NCBI GenBank assembly: GCA_963773835.1
Contig: CAVZCQ010000005.1
Location: 124,001 to 188,000 of the forward strand
DNA length: 64,000 bases
Direction: 5' to 3'
Source: JOPF136 sp963773835
GTDB taxonomy: Bacteria; Acidobacteriota; Terriglobia; Acidiferrales; UBA7541
Part shown: positions 1 through 6,753 of the stretch, piece by piece
Layout: each line of letters begins with the position of its first letter
Numbering within the stretch: position 1 is the stretch's first letter
Notes under the pieces: model-generated
Database searches by the model: none
What the model was told of the DNA's origin: nothing
What the model saw: only the letters and a program-made list of their open reading frames with translations
Program-made: the position numbers and the translations under genes

Positions 1-1133
1 GGCGCGGCATCCAGCACCACTCCGCCGCCCATCGTGACGACGGGCGAGTAATGACGCAGCACGAACCGGTCGCCGGGAAGCATGAAAACCGGCACAGCGG
101 TCCGCAATTCCGCAAAGCGCGATTCGCCCGGCCTGATGCCGGTCTCCTCCCCCGCAGGGTCGAGGATGCGCACAACGGCTATCGTCTCCGCGCTGCCCTG
201 GAACAGATGCGCGCGGAACCTGCGGCGCATCGGCCGCGCAGAGGCCAGCAGTTCGACGCGGGCGTGAATCCGCGACGTGGCAGAAAACCGGCCGGGGGGG
301 ACGAGCGTCATGCCGCGCGCCACAGCCGAATGCTCGACTCCGGCCAGATTCACCGCCGTCCGTTGCCCCGCGCGCGCCACCTCGATTTTCCTCCCGCCCG
401 ATTGCAGCCCGCGCACCCGCACCCGCGTCCCTTCCGGCAGGATTTCCGCTTCGTCCTCGGGCCGCAGCGAGCCGCTCACCAGCGTGCCCGTCACCACCGT
501 GCCGAATCCTTTGATGGAGAACGACCGGTCAATCGGCAGCCGGAAGGCCCCTGCTGTGTCCCGCGCGGGGCAGCTTTCCGCCACCTGCACCAGCGCCTGT
601 TTCAAAGCCGCGAGTCCCCCGCCCGTTCGCGCGCTCACCGGAATCATCGGCGCGCCTTCCAGGAAACTGCCGCGCACCAGTTCCTCCGTCTCCAGCCGTG
701 CCAGGCTCAGCGTGTCCGCGTCCGCCAGATCGTTTTTTGTCAGCGCCACCACACCGCGGGGAATGCCCAGCAACCGGCAGATTTCGAAATGTTCGCGCGT
801 CTGCGGCATCACGGATTCATCCGCGGCCACCACGAGCAGCACCAGGTCGATCCCGCCGACTCCCGCCAGCATGTTCCGCACGAACCGCTCGTGGCCCGGC
901 ACGTCCACGAAGCCGAAACGCACTCCTTCAAAATCGAGAAACGCAAAACCGAGGTCAATCGTGATGCCGCGCCGCTTCTCTTCTTCCAGCCGGTCCGGAT
1001 GCGTGCCCGTGAGCGCTTCCACCAGCGTGGATTTCCCGTGGTCGATGTGTCCTGCGGTGCCGACAATGACGTGCCGGCGCGGCTCGGTAACGGTGCTCGA
1101 GGTTTCGTGGGACTGTGCCGGGGAAGAAGTCAC
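1..1133 (-). CDS. selB: Selenocysteine-specific elongation factor SelB (partial, C-terminus off the window)
   Basis: GTPase that delivers selenocysteinyl-tRNA to UGA codons followed by a SECIS element. The reading frame runs off the left edge, so only about 377 N-terminal residues are present. Near the N-terminus are the P-loop GTAGHIDHGKST, the switch I stretch RGITIDLGFAFLDF that is typical of SelB rather than EF-Tu, and the G3 motif DVPGHERFVRNML, followed by the G4 motif TKND. Beta-barrel domains follow, with VVTGTLVSG and a YSPVVTMGGG stretch near the cut. The start is a GTG at 1133, because an in-frame TAG lies just upstream and no ATG occurs before the P-loop; the ribosome binding site is weak. 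The gene follows pyrF by about 55 bases on the same strand. It implies that the organism makes selenoproteins; selA and selC are not in view. Confidence 0.93.
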   Translation of the reverse strand, partial: MTSSPAQSHETSSTVTEPRRHVIVGTAGHIDHGKSTLVEALTGTHPDRLEEEKRRGITIDLGFAFLDFEGVRFGFVDVPGHERFVRNMLAGVGGIDLVLLVVAADESVMPQTREHFEICRLLGIPRGVVALTKNDLADADTLSLARLETEELVRGSFLEGAPMIPVSARTGGGLAALKQALVQVAESCPARDTAGAFRLPIDRSFSIKGFGTVVTGTLVSGSLRPEDEAEILPEGTRVRVRGLQSGGRKIEVARAGQRTAVNLAGVEHSAVARGMTLVPPGRFSATSRIHARVELLASARPMRRRFRAHLFQGSAETIAVVRILDPAGEETGIRPGESRFAELRTAVPVFMLPGDRFVLRHYSPVVTMGGGVVLDAA

Positions 1134-1178
1134 GCGGGAATGCTACTGCGCAGCCGCCGCAGGGGTCAATTTCAGGTG

Positions 1179-1198
1179 GCACAGGCTTCAGCCTGTGC
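1179..1198. repeat. REP-like palindrome over the pyrF stop codon
   Basis: Perfect inverted repeat with 9-base arms, GCACAGGCT and AGCCTGTGC, around a TC centre. The TGA stop of pyrF lies inside it (1188-1190). It resembles the widespread REP palindrome often found near RAYT transposases. It may also act as a 3'-end hairpin for the pyrF message. Confidence 0.7.
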
Positions 1199-1931
1199 GC
1201 TCTTTGGAGGTTTGCTTCCGCAGTGCTTCCGCAATTTCGCGGGCGACGGAAGCAGCCGCAGCCACCGGATCGGCCGCCTGTGTGATGGCACGGCCAATTC
1301 CCACGAAGTCCGCTCCGTCGCGGATAGCCGCGCCAGGGGTCGCCGTGCGTTTCTGGTCGTGCAGGTCGCTTCCGGCCGGCCGGATGCCCTGCGGCACCAG
1401 CAGGAATCCAGGACCGCACGCCTTCCGGATGGCCCGCACTTCCAGCGGCGACGCAACCACGCCGTCGATGCCGCAGTCGCGCGCCAGCCGCGCCAGCCGC
1501 ACGGCGCGTTCACGGGGCGAGCCCTGGATGCCCACTTCGCGCATCGCGCGTTGGTCCATGCTGGTGAGGATGGTGACGGCCAACAGCTTGGGCCGCCGCG
1601 GGCCGCGCGGCATCGCTTTCACCGCTGCCTCCATCATGGCGCGTCCGCCCAGCGCGTGCACGTTCAGCAACTCGACGCCGGGCAGTTCCACCGCGGCGCG
1701 CACCGCACCCGCCACGGTATTCGGAATGTCGTGGTATTTCAGGTCCAAAAAGATTTTGGCGCCGAGCGCGGAGAGTTTTCGGAGGGCTTCCGGCCCTGCC
1801 GAGGTAAAAAGCTGCTTGCCGACCTTGAACATGCCCACACTGCCGGCGAGCAGGCGAGCCATGCGGCAGGCGGTCTCGAGGCGGTCAAAATCCAGCGCGA
1901 CGATTATTCGCCGTTTTGCCTGGGAGTCCAA
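1188..1931 (-). CDS. pyrF: Orotidine 5'-phosphate decarboxylase
   Basis: Decarboxylates OMP to UMP, the last step of de novo UMP synthesis, in the cytoplasm. The 247-residue length is normal. The N-terminus IIVALDF is the first strand of the TIM barrel, and the catalytic motif DLKYHDIPNT (about residues 63-72, Asp-Lys-Asp) is intact. GLY/Arg phosphate-binding residues are seen near the end in VPQGIRP and the GIGRAI stretch. The ATG at 1931 lies inside the end of rlpA, a 28-base overlap, so the two are likely translationally coupled. The stop codon lies inside a REP-like palindrome. It belongs with pyrD upstream and with pyrRBC on the other strand. Confidence 0.97.
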   Translation of the reverse strand: MDSQAKRRIIVALDFDRLETACRMARLLAGSVGMFKVGKQLFTSAGPEALRKLSALGAKIFLDLKYHDIPNTVAGAVRAAVELPGVELLNVHALGGRAMMEAAVKAMPRGPRRPKLLAVTILTSMDQRAMREVGIQGSPRERAVRLARLARDCGIDGVVASPLEVRAIRKACGPGFLLVPQGIRPAGSDLHDQKRTATPGAAIRDGADFVGIGRAITQAADPVAAAASVAREIAEALRKQTSKERTG

Positions 1932-2302
1932 TGTCCACGGGGTACTTCAAGAAGCTCGATTCGAACTCGAGCCACACCGCTCTCGATTATACCCAGTTGG
2001 GCGGCGGCTCGGAAGGAGAGGTCCAGTTCCCGGCCAGGGAAGTAGGGCCCCCGGTCGTTGATACGAACCACTCGGCTGACCCCAGTGCGCAATGCGGTCA
2101 CCCGGATCAGGCTCCCGGCAGGAAGATAGGCGTGGGCGGCGGTCATGGCGTTCATGTCGTAGACCTCGCCGAAGGCCGTCTGGCGGCCATTAAATGAAGC
2201 CCCATACCAGCTTGCCTTCCCCGTCCAGGTGAGCAAAGGTTTGGGAGGAAGGCTGAGTTTCGCGAGAGCAGGGGCCTGCACCACCGGCGTAATCAGGAAC
2301 AT
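1904..2302 (-). CDS. rlpA: RlpA-family septal lytic transglycosylase (DPBB domain)
   Basis: Short RlpA-like exported protein with a double-psi beta-barrel, the fold that cleaves or binds denuded peptidoglycan glycans. Visible family motifs are GKASWYGASFNGRQTAFGE, the central MTAAHAYLPAGSLIRVT, and the strongly conserved RINDRGPYFPGRELDLS with Asp-Arg-Gly. A SPOR domain is absent. The start is uncertain: the frame is open up to a GTG at 2380 or ATG at 2374, but that stretch encodes a hairpin followed by eight Ts (a terminator), so I prefer the ATG at 2302, which begins a short hydrophobic signal-like segment ending in APALA. The stop overlaps pyrF by 28 bases. Pairing an envelope gene with pyrF is probably operon convenience. 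Confidence 0.88.
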   Translation of the reverse strand: MFLITPVVQAPALAKLSLPPKPLLTWTGKASWYGASFNGRQTAFGEVYDMNAMTAAHAYLPAGSLIRVTALRTGVSRVVRINDRGPYFPGRELDLSFRAAAQLGIIESGVARVRIELLEVPRGHWTPRQNGE

Positions 2303-2332
2303 CAGAAGCAGCCAGCGAAGGCCTGCCCAAAC

Positions 2333-2358
2333 AAAAAAAATACGGGCCTTAGGCCCGT
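2333..2358 (-). terminator. Intrinsic terminator or attenuator between pyrD and rlpA-pyrF-selB
   Basis: On the minus strand an 8-bp stem, ACGGGCCT pairing with AGGCCCGT, is followed at once by ATTTTTTTT. This is a textbook Rho-independent terminator. It lies about 60 bases after the pyrD stop and just after a promoter-like sequence, so it either ends pyrD or attenuates the rlpA-pyrF-selB transcript. Confidence 0.75.
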
Positions 2359-2384
2359 TTGGTTGATACCTCATAAGCACAGCA

Positions 2385-2414
2385 ATTCTACCCGAGAAGG
2401 GGCCGCGAAAGCAA
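2385..2414 (-). promoter_or_regulatory. Possible sigma70 promoter ahead of rlpA-pyrF-selB
   Basis: Minus-strand TTGCTT (2409-2414) and TAGAAT (2385-2390) are separated by 18 bases. The -10 matches consensus at five of six positions and the -35 at three. Transcription from here would run straight into the terminator hairpin at 2333-2358, giving a very short attenuated leader. Confidence 0.4.
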
Positions 2415-2419
2415 GGCTA

Positions 2420-3337
2420 TTAGGGCCGGAATCCACAGCGTATGTCACTGATTTTAAGTATATTTAACTCGGAACAGCGCCGTTCCAAACTACTGACCAG
2501 ACGCTCGGAAGCCTTGGGATCGGCAAAATGAGCTGTTCCAACCTGGACCGCAGAAGCCCCAGCCAGGAAATATTCCAGGACATCGTCGGCCTTTTCAATG
2601 CCGCCGAGGCCTAAGATCGGTATTTTCACAGCCTTAGAGGCTTCGTACACCAACCGAAGGGTGATGGGTTTGATCGCTGGACCTGAAAGGCCGCCTGTCG
2701 GACTGGCAATCCGAGAACTGCGGGTGGAAGCGTCCAGGGACATGGCGGGGTAGGTGTTTGCGATGGTGAGCGCGTCCGCACCCGCCTCGGCAGTCGCCCG
2801 GGCCATGGCCGCAATATCCGAAACCAAGGGAGAGAGCTTTACCCAGAGGGGTCGTTTGGTAACCGCGCGACGGGCCGCCATTACGACCTCTGAGGCCATG
2901 GCAGGATCGCTGCCAAACTGCACTCCACCCCGCTTGACGTTGGGGCAGGAAATGTTCAACTCGTAAGCTGCCAGTCCCTCCGCATCTTCCAGAATCCGCA
3001 GGACTTCGCAGTACTCCTCAGTAGCCGTACCAAACACATTGGCCACCACGGCAGTGCGGTAGTTTCTCAATTTGGGAAGCTTTTCCGCTACAAATGCACG
3101 GACACCCACGTTTTGCAGTCCGATGGCATTGAGCATTCCAGACGGGGTTTCGCAGACCCGGGGAGCCGGAGCGCCTTCCATCGGCTCCAGCGAAAGGCCC
3201 TTCACGACCAACCCGCCCAGGCGATTTAGGTCAACCAACTGGGCGAATTCCAGCCCATAGCCAAATGTGCCGCTCGAAGCCAGGATGGGATTCGCCAGGC
3301 GCAGGCCCGCGAGCTCCACAGTCAGGTCAACCGGCAT
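2420..3337 (-). CDS. pyrD: Dihydroorotate dehydrogenase, class 1 (1B-like)
   Basis: FMN enzyme that oxidises dihydroorotate to orotate in the cytoplasm. At 305 residues it matches soluble class 1 enzymes, and it has the class 1 catalytic Cys in NISCPNVKRGG (about residues 128-138) rather than the Ser of class 2. Other motifs are ILASSGTFGYG near the N-terminus, LWVKLSPLV, a GLSGPAIKP loop and the FMN phosphate site LGLGGI. The sequence looks most like class 1B, which normally pairs with an iron-sulfur/FAD subunit PyrK; no pyrK is adjacent. The start ATG at 3337 fits the family N-terminus. The gene is followed by a terminator before rlpA. Confidence 0.95.
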   Translation of the reverse strand: MPVDLTVELAGLRLANPILASSGTFGYGLEFAQLVDLNRLGGLVVKGLSLEPMEGAPAPRVCETPSGMLNAIGLQNVGVRAFVAEKLPKLRNYRTAVVANVFGTATEEYCEVLRILEDAEGLAAYELNISCPNVKRGGVQFGSDPAMASEVVMAARRAVTKRPLWVKLSPLVSDIAAMARATAEAGADALTIANTYPAMSLDASTRSSRIASPTGGLSGPAIKPITLRLVYEASKAVKIPILGLGGIEKADDVLEYFLAGASAVQVGTAHFADPKASERLVSSLERRCSELNILKISDIRCGFRP

Positions 3338-3411
3338 GGGTGATTGCAGTGTACACCGAAAGGCCGGTGATTCCCGGGATCATTCCAGTGCCACCCTTTA
3401 TCGCAGGCCGC

Positions 3412-5076
3412 TCAATGGCCAGGACCTGGAGAACTGGCTCGTCCCACGGCACCGCCTGTCCGTCCGGAGAGCGCTTCGACCAGGACACGTCCAGTGGCCA
3501 AAGAAGGGACGTGGACGTGCAGCATGGCGGCCAGCGTGACGGCCAAATCCGTCGGAGAGCTGCGCTGGTAATACTCTCCCGGGACGAACGGCCCGCCAGC
3601 CAGGATGAGCGGCACCTGAGTATCGTAGGTGAACGGCGTGCCGTGCGTGGTCCCCCCTTTCTCCGCATCGGGTAGTGCAAAGGGTAACGGGACAATCACC
3701 ATGTCCGGACGCCTGCCCGGAGAACCGCTCCGTTGATAGGCCTGGATGATCGAATCGGGCATGTCACTGCCGTAGCGGCTGACGTAGCCCCACACGCCCG
3801 CCACATTCCGCATCGCGTCGCCGGCCACGCGCACGGCTTCCTCGATGCGCACATTTTTCTCCGCCAGGACTTTGCGGTCGAAATAGATTTTGTCCACGGG
3901 CAGCAGCCAGTGCGCAGCTCCCCATCGCTGGTTCAGCGCGCTTTCGATGGCGGCGCGCACGGCCTTCGAATCGATGTTCTTCGCGTCCAGGCGGGCGAGG
4001 CGGGGATCGCGAGCCTGGGCAAGCGTCGGCGCTACGCCGTGGTCCGCCGAGAGCGCAAACCAGTACTTGCCGCGGCCGATGCGCCTGTCGAGCTGCCGCA
4101 AGAGGTCGGCGAGCGCCGCGTCCGTCTCGCGGCTGATTTTGCGGACCTCGTCGCTGTAGGGGCCATAGGCGTGGCCGGCATAATCGTTGGCGGAAAATCC
4201 GATGAACAGAAAATCAGTGGCCTCACCGCGTCCGATCTTTTCATTTTCCATGAGGGCGAGCGCGAAGTCCTCCACCAGACGATTGGCGGCGCCACTCTCG
4301 CGGAAACGGGTGAGTGCTGCCTTCCGCTCGGCAGGATCCGGCGGAAGCGGCAGCGCGTGGCTGCGGTTAAACGCCACCACCCAGTCCGGAAGCGTCGCAC
4401 GGTAATACAGGCTGGTGACAAACCCGGCGCCTCCAGAGTCAAACCAATACGCGCCGTTAGCGCCGTGTCCAGTGGATAGAATCGCCGCGCGGTCTTTCAA
4501 CGCCACGCCGAACACGCGCGATTTGCCGCCCGTGGCCAGCCGCATCTCGTCCGAGAGCGTGGTGCCAATCAGGTTGCGCGGGGATACCGGCGTCTGTCCT
4601 GTGGTCCCGCCGATGACCATGGCGCTTTCATCGAGCAGGGCGTAGATCGTTTTGCCCAGCAACGGGCTATACCACTCGTTGCTGGAAATGCCGTGGCGGT
4701 CGGGAGTGGTGCCGGTGGCCAGCGTGGCGTGCCCCGGGCCTGTCTCCGTGTCGGCATACGAGTAGAAGCATTCGCGGAAGACGGCGCCCTCGCGCATTAA
4801 CCGCATAAAGCCCCCGTCGCCGAATTCGCTGCGATACAGGTCCATGTAATCCGCACGGAACTGGTCGATCACCAGCACCACCACGACGCGCGGCGTGGGA
4901 CTCGCCGCAGCCGCCTTTTTGCCGGGCGCCGCAGGCGCCTTCTGCGCAGCGGCAATCAATGGGAGAGCGATGCTCAGAAGAACTGCACAGAGAATAGTTA
5001 GAAATCGCCTTCGAGAGGCGGAGACGCGGGAGGCTGCGGCACCCGCCCTCCGGTATAAGAGAATCTCCGCGCGCAT
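3412..5076 (-). CDS. Exported alkaline phosphatase family protein, PafA-like
   Basis: Predicted exported phosphohydrolase of the alkaline phosphatase superfamily, 554 residues. An N-terminal membrane or signal segment (FLTILCAVLLSIALPLIAAA) is followed by the metal site VLVIDQFRADYMD. The nucleophile region ETGPGHATLATGTTPDRHGI carries the catalytic Thr, and a Lys-x-Arg pair occurs in LKDRAAILSTGHG, the signature of PafA-type phosphate monoesterases. Further metal ligands are in GFSANDYAGHAYGP and SADHG, with a late GTTHGTP. The ATG at 5076 is chosen because GGAGG lies five bases before it and the signal sequence follows. The gene is divergent from pyrR. It may release phosphate from nucleotides or other esters outside the cytoplasm; the true substrate is unknown. 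Confidence 0.9.
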   Translation of the reverse strand: MRAEILLYRRAGAAASRVSASRRRFLTILCAVLLSIALPLIAAAQKAPAAPGKKAAAASPTPRVVVVLVIDQFRADYMDLYRSEFGDGGFMRLMREGAVFRECFYSYADTETGPGHATLATGTTPDRHGISSNEWYSPLLGKTIYALLDESAMVIGGTTGQTPVSPRNLIGTTLSDEMRLATGGKSRVFGVALKDRAAILSTGHGANGAYWFDSGGAGFVTSLYYRATLPDWVVAFNRSHALPLPPDPAERKAALTRFRESGAANRLVEDFALALMENEKIGRGEATDFLFIGFSANDYAGHAYGPYSDEVRKISRETDAALADLLRQLDRRIGRGKYWFALSADHGVAPTLAQARDPRLARLDAKNIDSKAVRAAIESALNQRWGAAHWLLPVDKIYFDRKVLAEKNVRIEEAVRVAGDAMRNVAGVWGYVSRYGSDMPDSIIQAYQRSGSPGRRPDMVIVPLPFALPDAEKGGTTHGTPFTYDTQVPLILAGGPFVPGEYYQRSSPTDLAVTLAAMLHVHVPSLATGRVLVEALSGRTGGAVGRASSPGPGH

Positions 5077-5145
5077 AAAAACCTCCGGGGGAGGCAGTCT
5101 AACAGACAGGGAGAATTGCGCGCACGCTCTCGCGGCTCCTGCTGC

Positions 5146-5175
5146 TTGACACTCTCCGCGGCCGCCGCCTAGTAT
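5146..5175 (+). promoter_or_regulatory. Sigma70-type promoter of the pyrR-pyrB-pyrC operon
   Basis: Perfect TTGACA at 5146-5151, an 18-base spacer, and TAGTAT at 5170-5175 (four of six). It lies 31 bases before the pyrR start codon. The predicted leader is therefore only about 25 bases, too short for the antiterminator/terminator pairs seen in Bacillus pyr operons. Confidence 0.65.
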
Positions 5176-5183
5176 GGTGTGAC

Positions 5184-5207
5184 CTTCCAGGACCCGTGCG
5201 AGGGGAA
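5184..5207 (+). promoter_or_regulatory. Possible hairpin over the pyrR ribosome binding site
   Basis: TTCC at the left can pair with GGAA at the right, with CCC and GGG pairing inside around the loop GTGCGA. The right arm contains the GAGGGG ribosome binding site and reaches the A of the pyrR ATG. The CCCGTGCGAGGG stretch loosely resembles the PyrR-binding loop (CC-n-GnGAGG) with an extra base. Translational repression by PyrR is an inference. Confidence 0.3.
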
Positions 5208-5767
5208 TGCCAGCCCGCGAAAAGACGCAGATCTTGAACGCAGCGCAGACCGGGCGCACCATCGAGCGCTTGGGGCATGAAATCGTTGAGAAAACCGGCG
5301 AGGCACACGGGATTGCGCTGATCGGAATCCGCCGCCGCGGTGTGCCGCTGGCGCAACGGCTGGCGAAAACGATTCGTGCCGCAACGAACGCCGAAGTGCC
5401 GATCGGCATCCTCGATATCACGCTCTATCGGGACGACCTGTCGCTGGTGGCAGCCCACCCCGTGGTGCAGTCCACCGACATCCCCTTTTCCGTGGATGGT
5501 CGCGACCTGATCCTGGTGGACGACGTGCTCTTTACCGGCCGCACCACCCGCGCCGCTATGAACGGCCTGTTCGACCTGGGACGCCCCCGGCGCGTCCTGC
5601 TGTGCGTGCTCGTGGACCGGGGACACCGCGAACTGCCCATCGAAGCCGCGTACATCGGCCGGCGCGTGGAGACGCGAGCGGGAGACGTGGTCGAAGTGCA
5701 TATGAAGGAAATCGACGGCGAGGACTTCGTGCTGCTCCTGGAGGGTGCACGCTGGACCGCCGGGTAG
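5207..5767 (+). CDS. pyrR: PyrR: pyr operon regulator / uracil phosphoribosyltransferase
   Basis: PyrR-family protein of 186 residues that senses UMP/UTP, binds pyr mRNA and usually retains weak uracil phosphoribosyltransferase activity. The PRPP-binding motif LILVDDVLFTGRT (about residues 103-115) is intact. The flexible-loop region near DITLYRDDL and the dimer-forming C-terminal part YIGRRVETR are also typical. It is the first gene of a tight operon: pyrB starts four bases after its stop and pyrC overlaps or abuts pyrB. The ATG has GAGGGG almost directly before it, a shorter spacing than usual. First position in a pyr operon strongly supports the regulatory role. Confidence 0.95.
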   Translation: MPAREKTQILNAAQTGRTIERLGHEIVEKTGEAHGIALIGIRRRGVPLAQRLAKTIRAATNAEVPIGILDITLYRDDLSLVAAHPVVQSTDIPFSVDGRDLILVDDVLFTGRTTRAAMNGLFDLGRPRRVLLCVLVDRGHRELPIEAAYIGRRVETRAGDVVEVHMKEIDGEDFVLLLEGARWTAG

Positions 5768-5771
5768 AACC

Positions 5772-6737
5772 GTGAGCTTCACCTTTCGCCACCTGCTCGG
5801 GACCGAAGCGCTCTCGCGCGAAGAACTCGCCTTTCTCCTCGACCAAAGCCGCGCCTTCCAGGGCATCCAGAAGCAGCCGCTGAAAAAATTGGCGACGCTG
5901 CGCGGAAAGAGCGCGGTGCTGGCCTTTTTTGAAACTTCCACGCGCACGCGCATCAGCTTCTCGACGGCCGCGGCGCGGCTCGGCGCGGACACCATGAACC
6001 TCCAGGCGGAGTCCTCGAGCACCCAGAAGGGCGAATCGCTGGCGGACACGGTGCGCACGCTTGAGGCCATGAAGCCGGATGTGATCGTGATCCGCCACTC
6101 CGCTTCCGGCGCGCCGCACTTCATCGCCGAGCGGCTGGGCATCCCGGTGATCAACGCGGGCGACGGCCTGCACGAACATCCCACGCAAGGGCTGCTCGAT
6201 GCACTGACCATCAGCGACCGGCTCGGCCGGCTCGACGAGCTCAGCGTCACCATCGTGGGCGACATCCGCCACAGCCGCGTGGCGCGCTCCAACATCCACG
6301 TTCTATCGAAATTCGGCTGCCGCATCACGCTCTGCGGCCCGGCCATGTGGCTGCCTGCGGAAATGACCTCCATCGCGCCCAACATCCGGATCGAACCGCG
6401 GCTGGAAGAGGCTCTGCGGGGCGCGCACGTGGTGATGGTGCTTCGCGTGCAAACCGAACGGCTGAAGGAACCCGCGCTTCCCGCCGACGAATACATCCGC
6501 CTCTACCAGATGACGCCGGCGCGCCTGGCGCTGGCGCGGCCGGACGCAGTGCTGATGCATCCGGGCCCGATGATCCGCGGGCTGGAAATTGATCCTGCGG
6601 TGGCTGACTCGCCGCAGTCCGCGGTGCTCGAGCAGGTGACCAACGGCGTGGCCGTGCGCATGGCCATCCTCTACCTGCTGACGGGCGGGAACCCCGCCTC
6701 GGCGGGCGGTGCGCCGGGCGGAGCCGCGGCGGACTGA
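5772..6737 (+). CDS. pyrB: Aspartate carbamoyltransferase catalytic subunit
   Basis: Condenses carbamoyl phosphate with aspartate, the committed pyrimidine step. About 321 residues, close to the usual 305-315. The carbamoyl-phosphate motif FFETSTRTRISF, the HPTQGLLDALTI stretch and the late HPGPMIRG are all present. No pyrI regulatory subunit gene is adjacent, so it probably works as an unregulated trimer or with a PyrC partner. The start is taken as GTG at 5772, four bases after the pyrR stop, giving the N-terminus MSFTFRHLLG; an upstream in-frame GTG at 5745 overlaps pyrR and adds nine residues not typical of the family. Confidence 0.95.
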   Translation: MSFTFRHLLGTEALSREELAFLLDQSRAFQGIQKQPLKKLATLRGKSAVLAFFETSTRTRISFSTAAARLGADTMNLQAESSSTQKGESLADTVRTLEAMKPDVIVIRHSASGAPHFIAERLGIPVINAGDGLHEHPTQGLLDALTISDRLGRLDELSVTIVGDIRHSRVARSNIHVLSKFGCRITLCGPAMWLPAEMTSIAPNIRIEPRLEEALRGAHVVMVLRVQTERLKEPALPADEYIRLYQMTPARLALARPDAVLMHPGPMIRGLEIDPAVADSPQSAVLEQVTNGVAVRMAILYLLTGGNPASAGGAPGGAAAD

Positions 6738-6753
6738 AAATATGGGAGAGCGC

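Noticed and set aside
1945..1990. tRNA T-loop-like GATTCGAACTC
   Set aside because: Lies within the rlpA coding sequence, with no cloverleaf arms around it.
51..2045. Long open frames on the plus strand over selB and pyrF
   Set aside because: Arg/His/Pro-rich low-information translations typical of GC-rich antisense frames; the minus strand encodes clear SelB and PyrF.
5152..5206. Bacillus-type pyr attenuator ahead of pyrR
   Set aside because: The leader after the promoter is too short for terminator and antiterminator stems, and no T-run is present.
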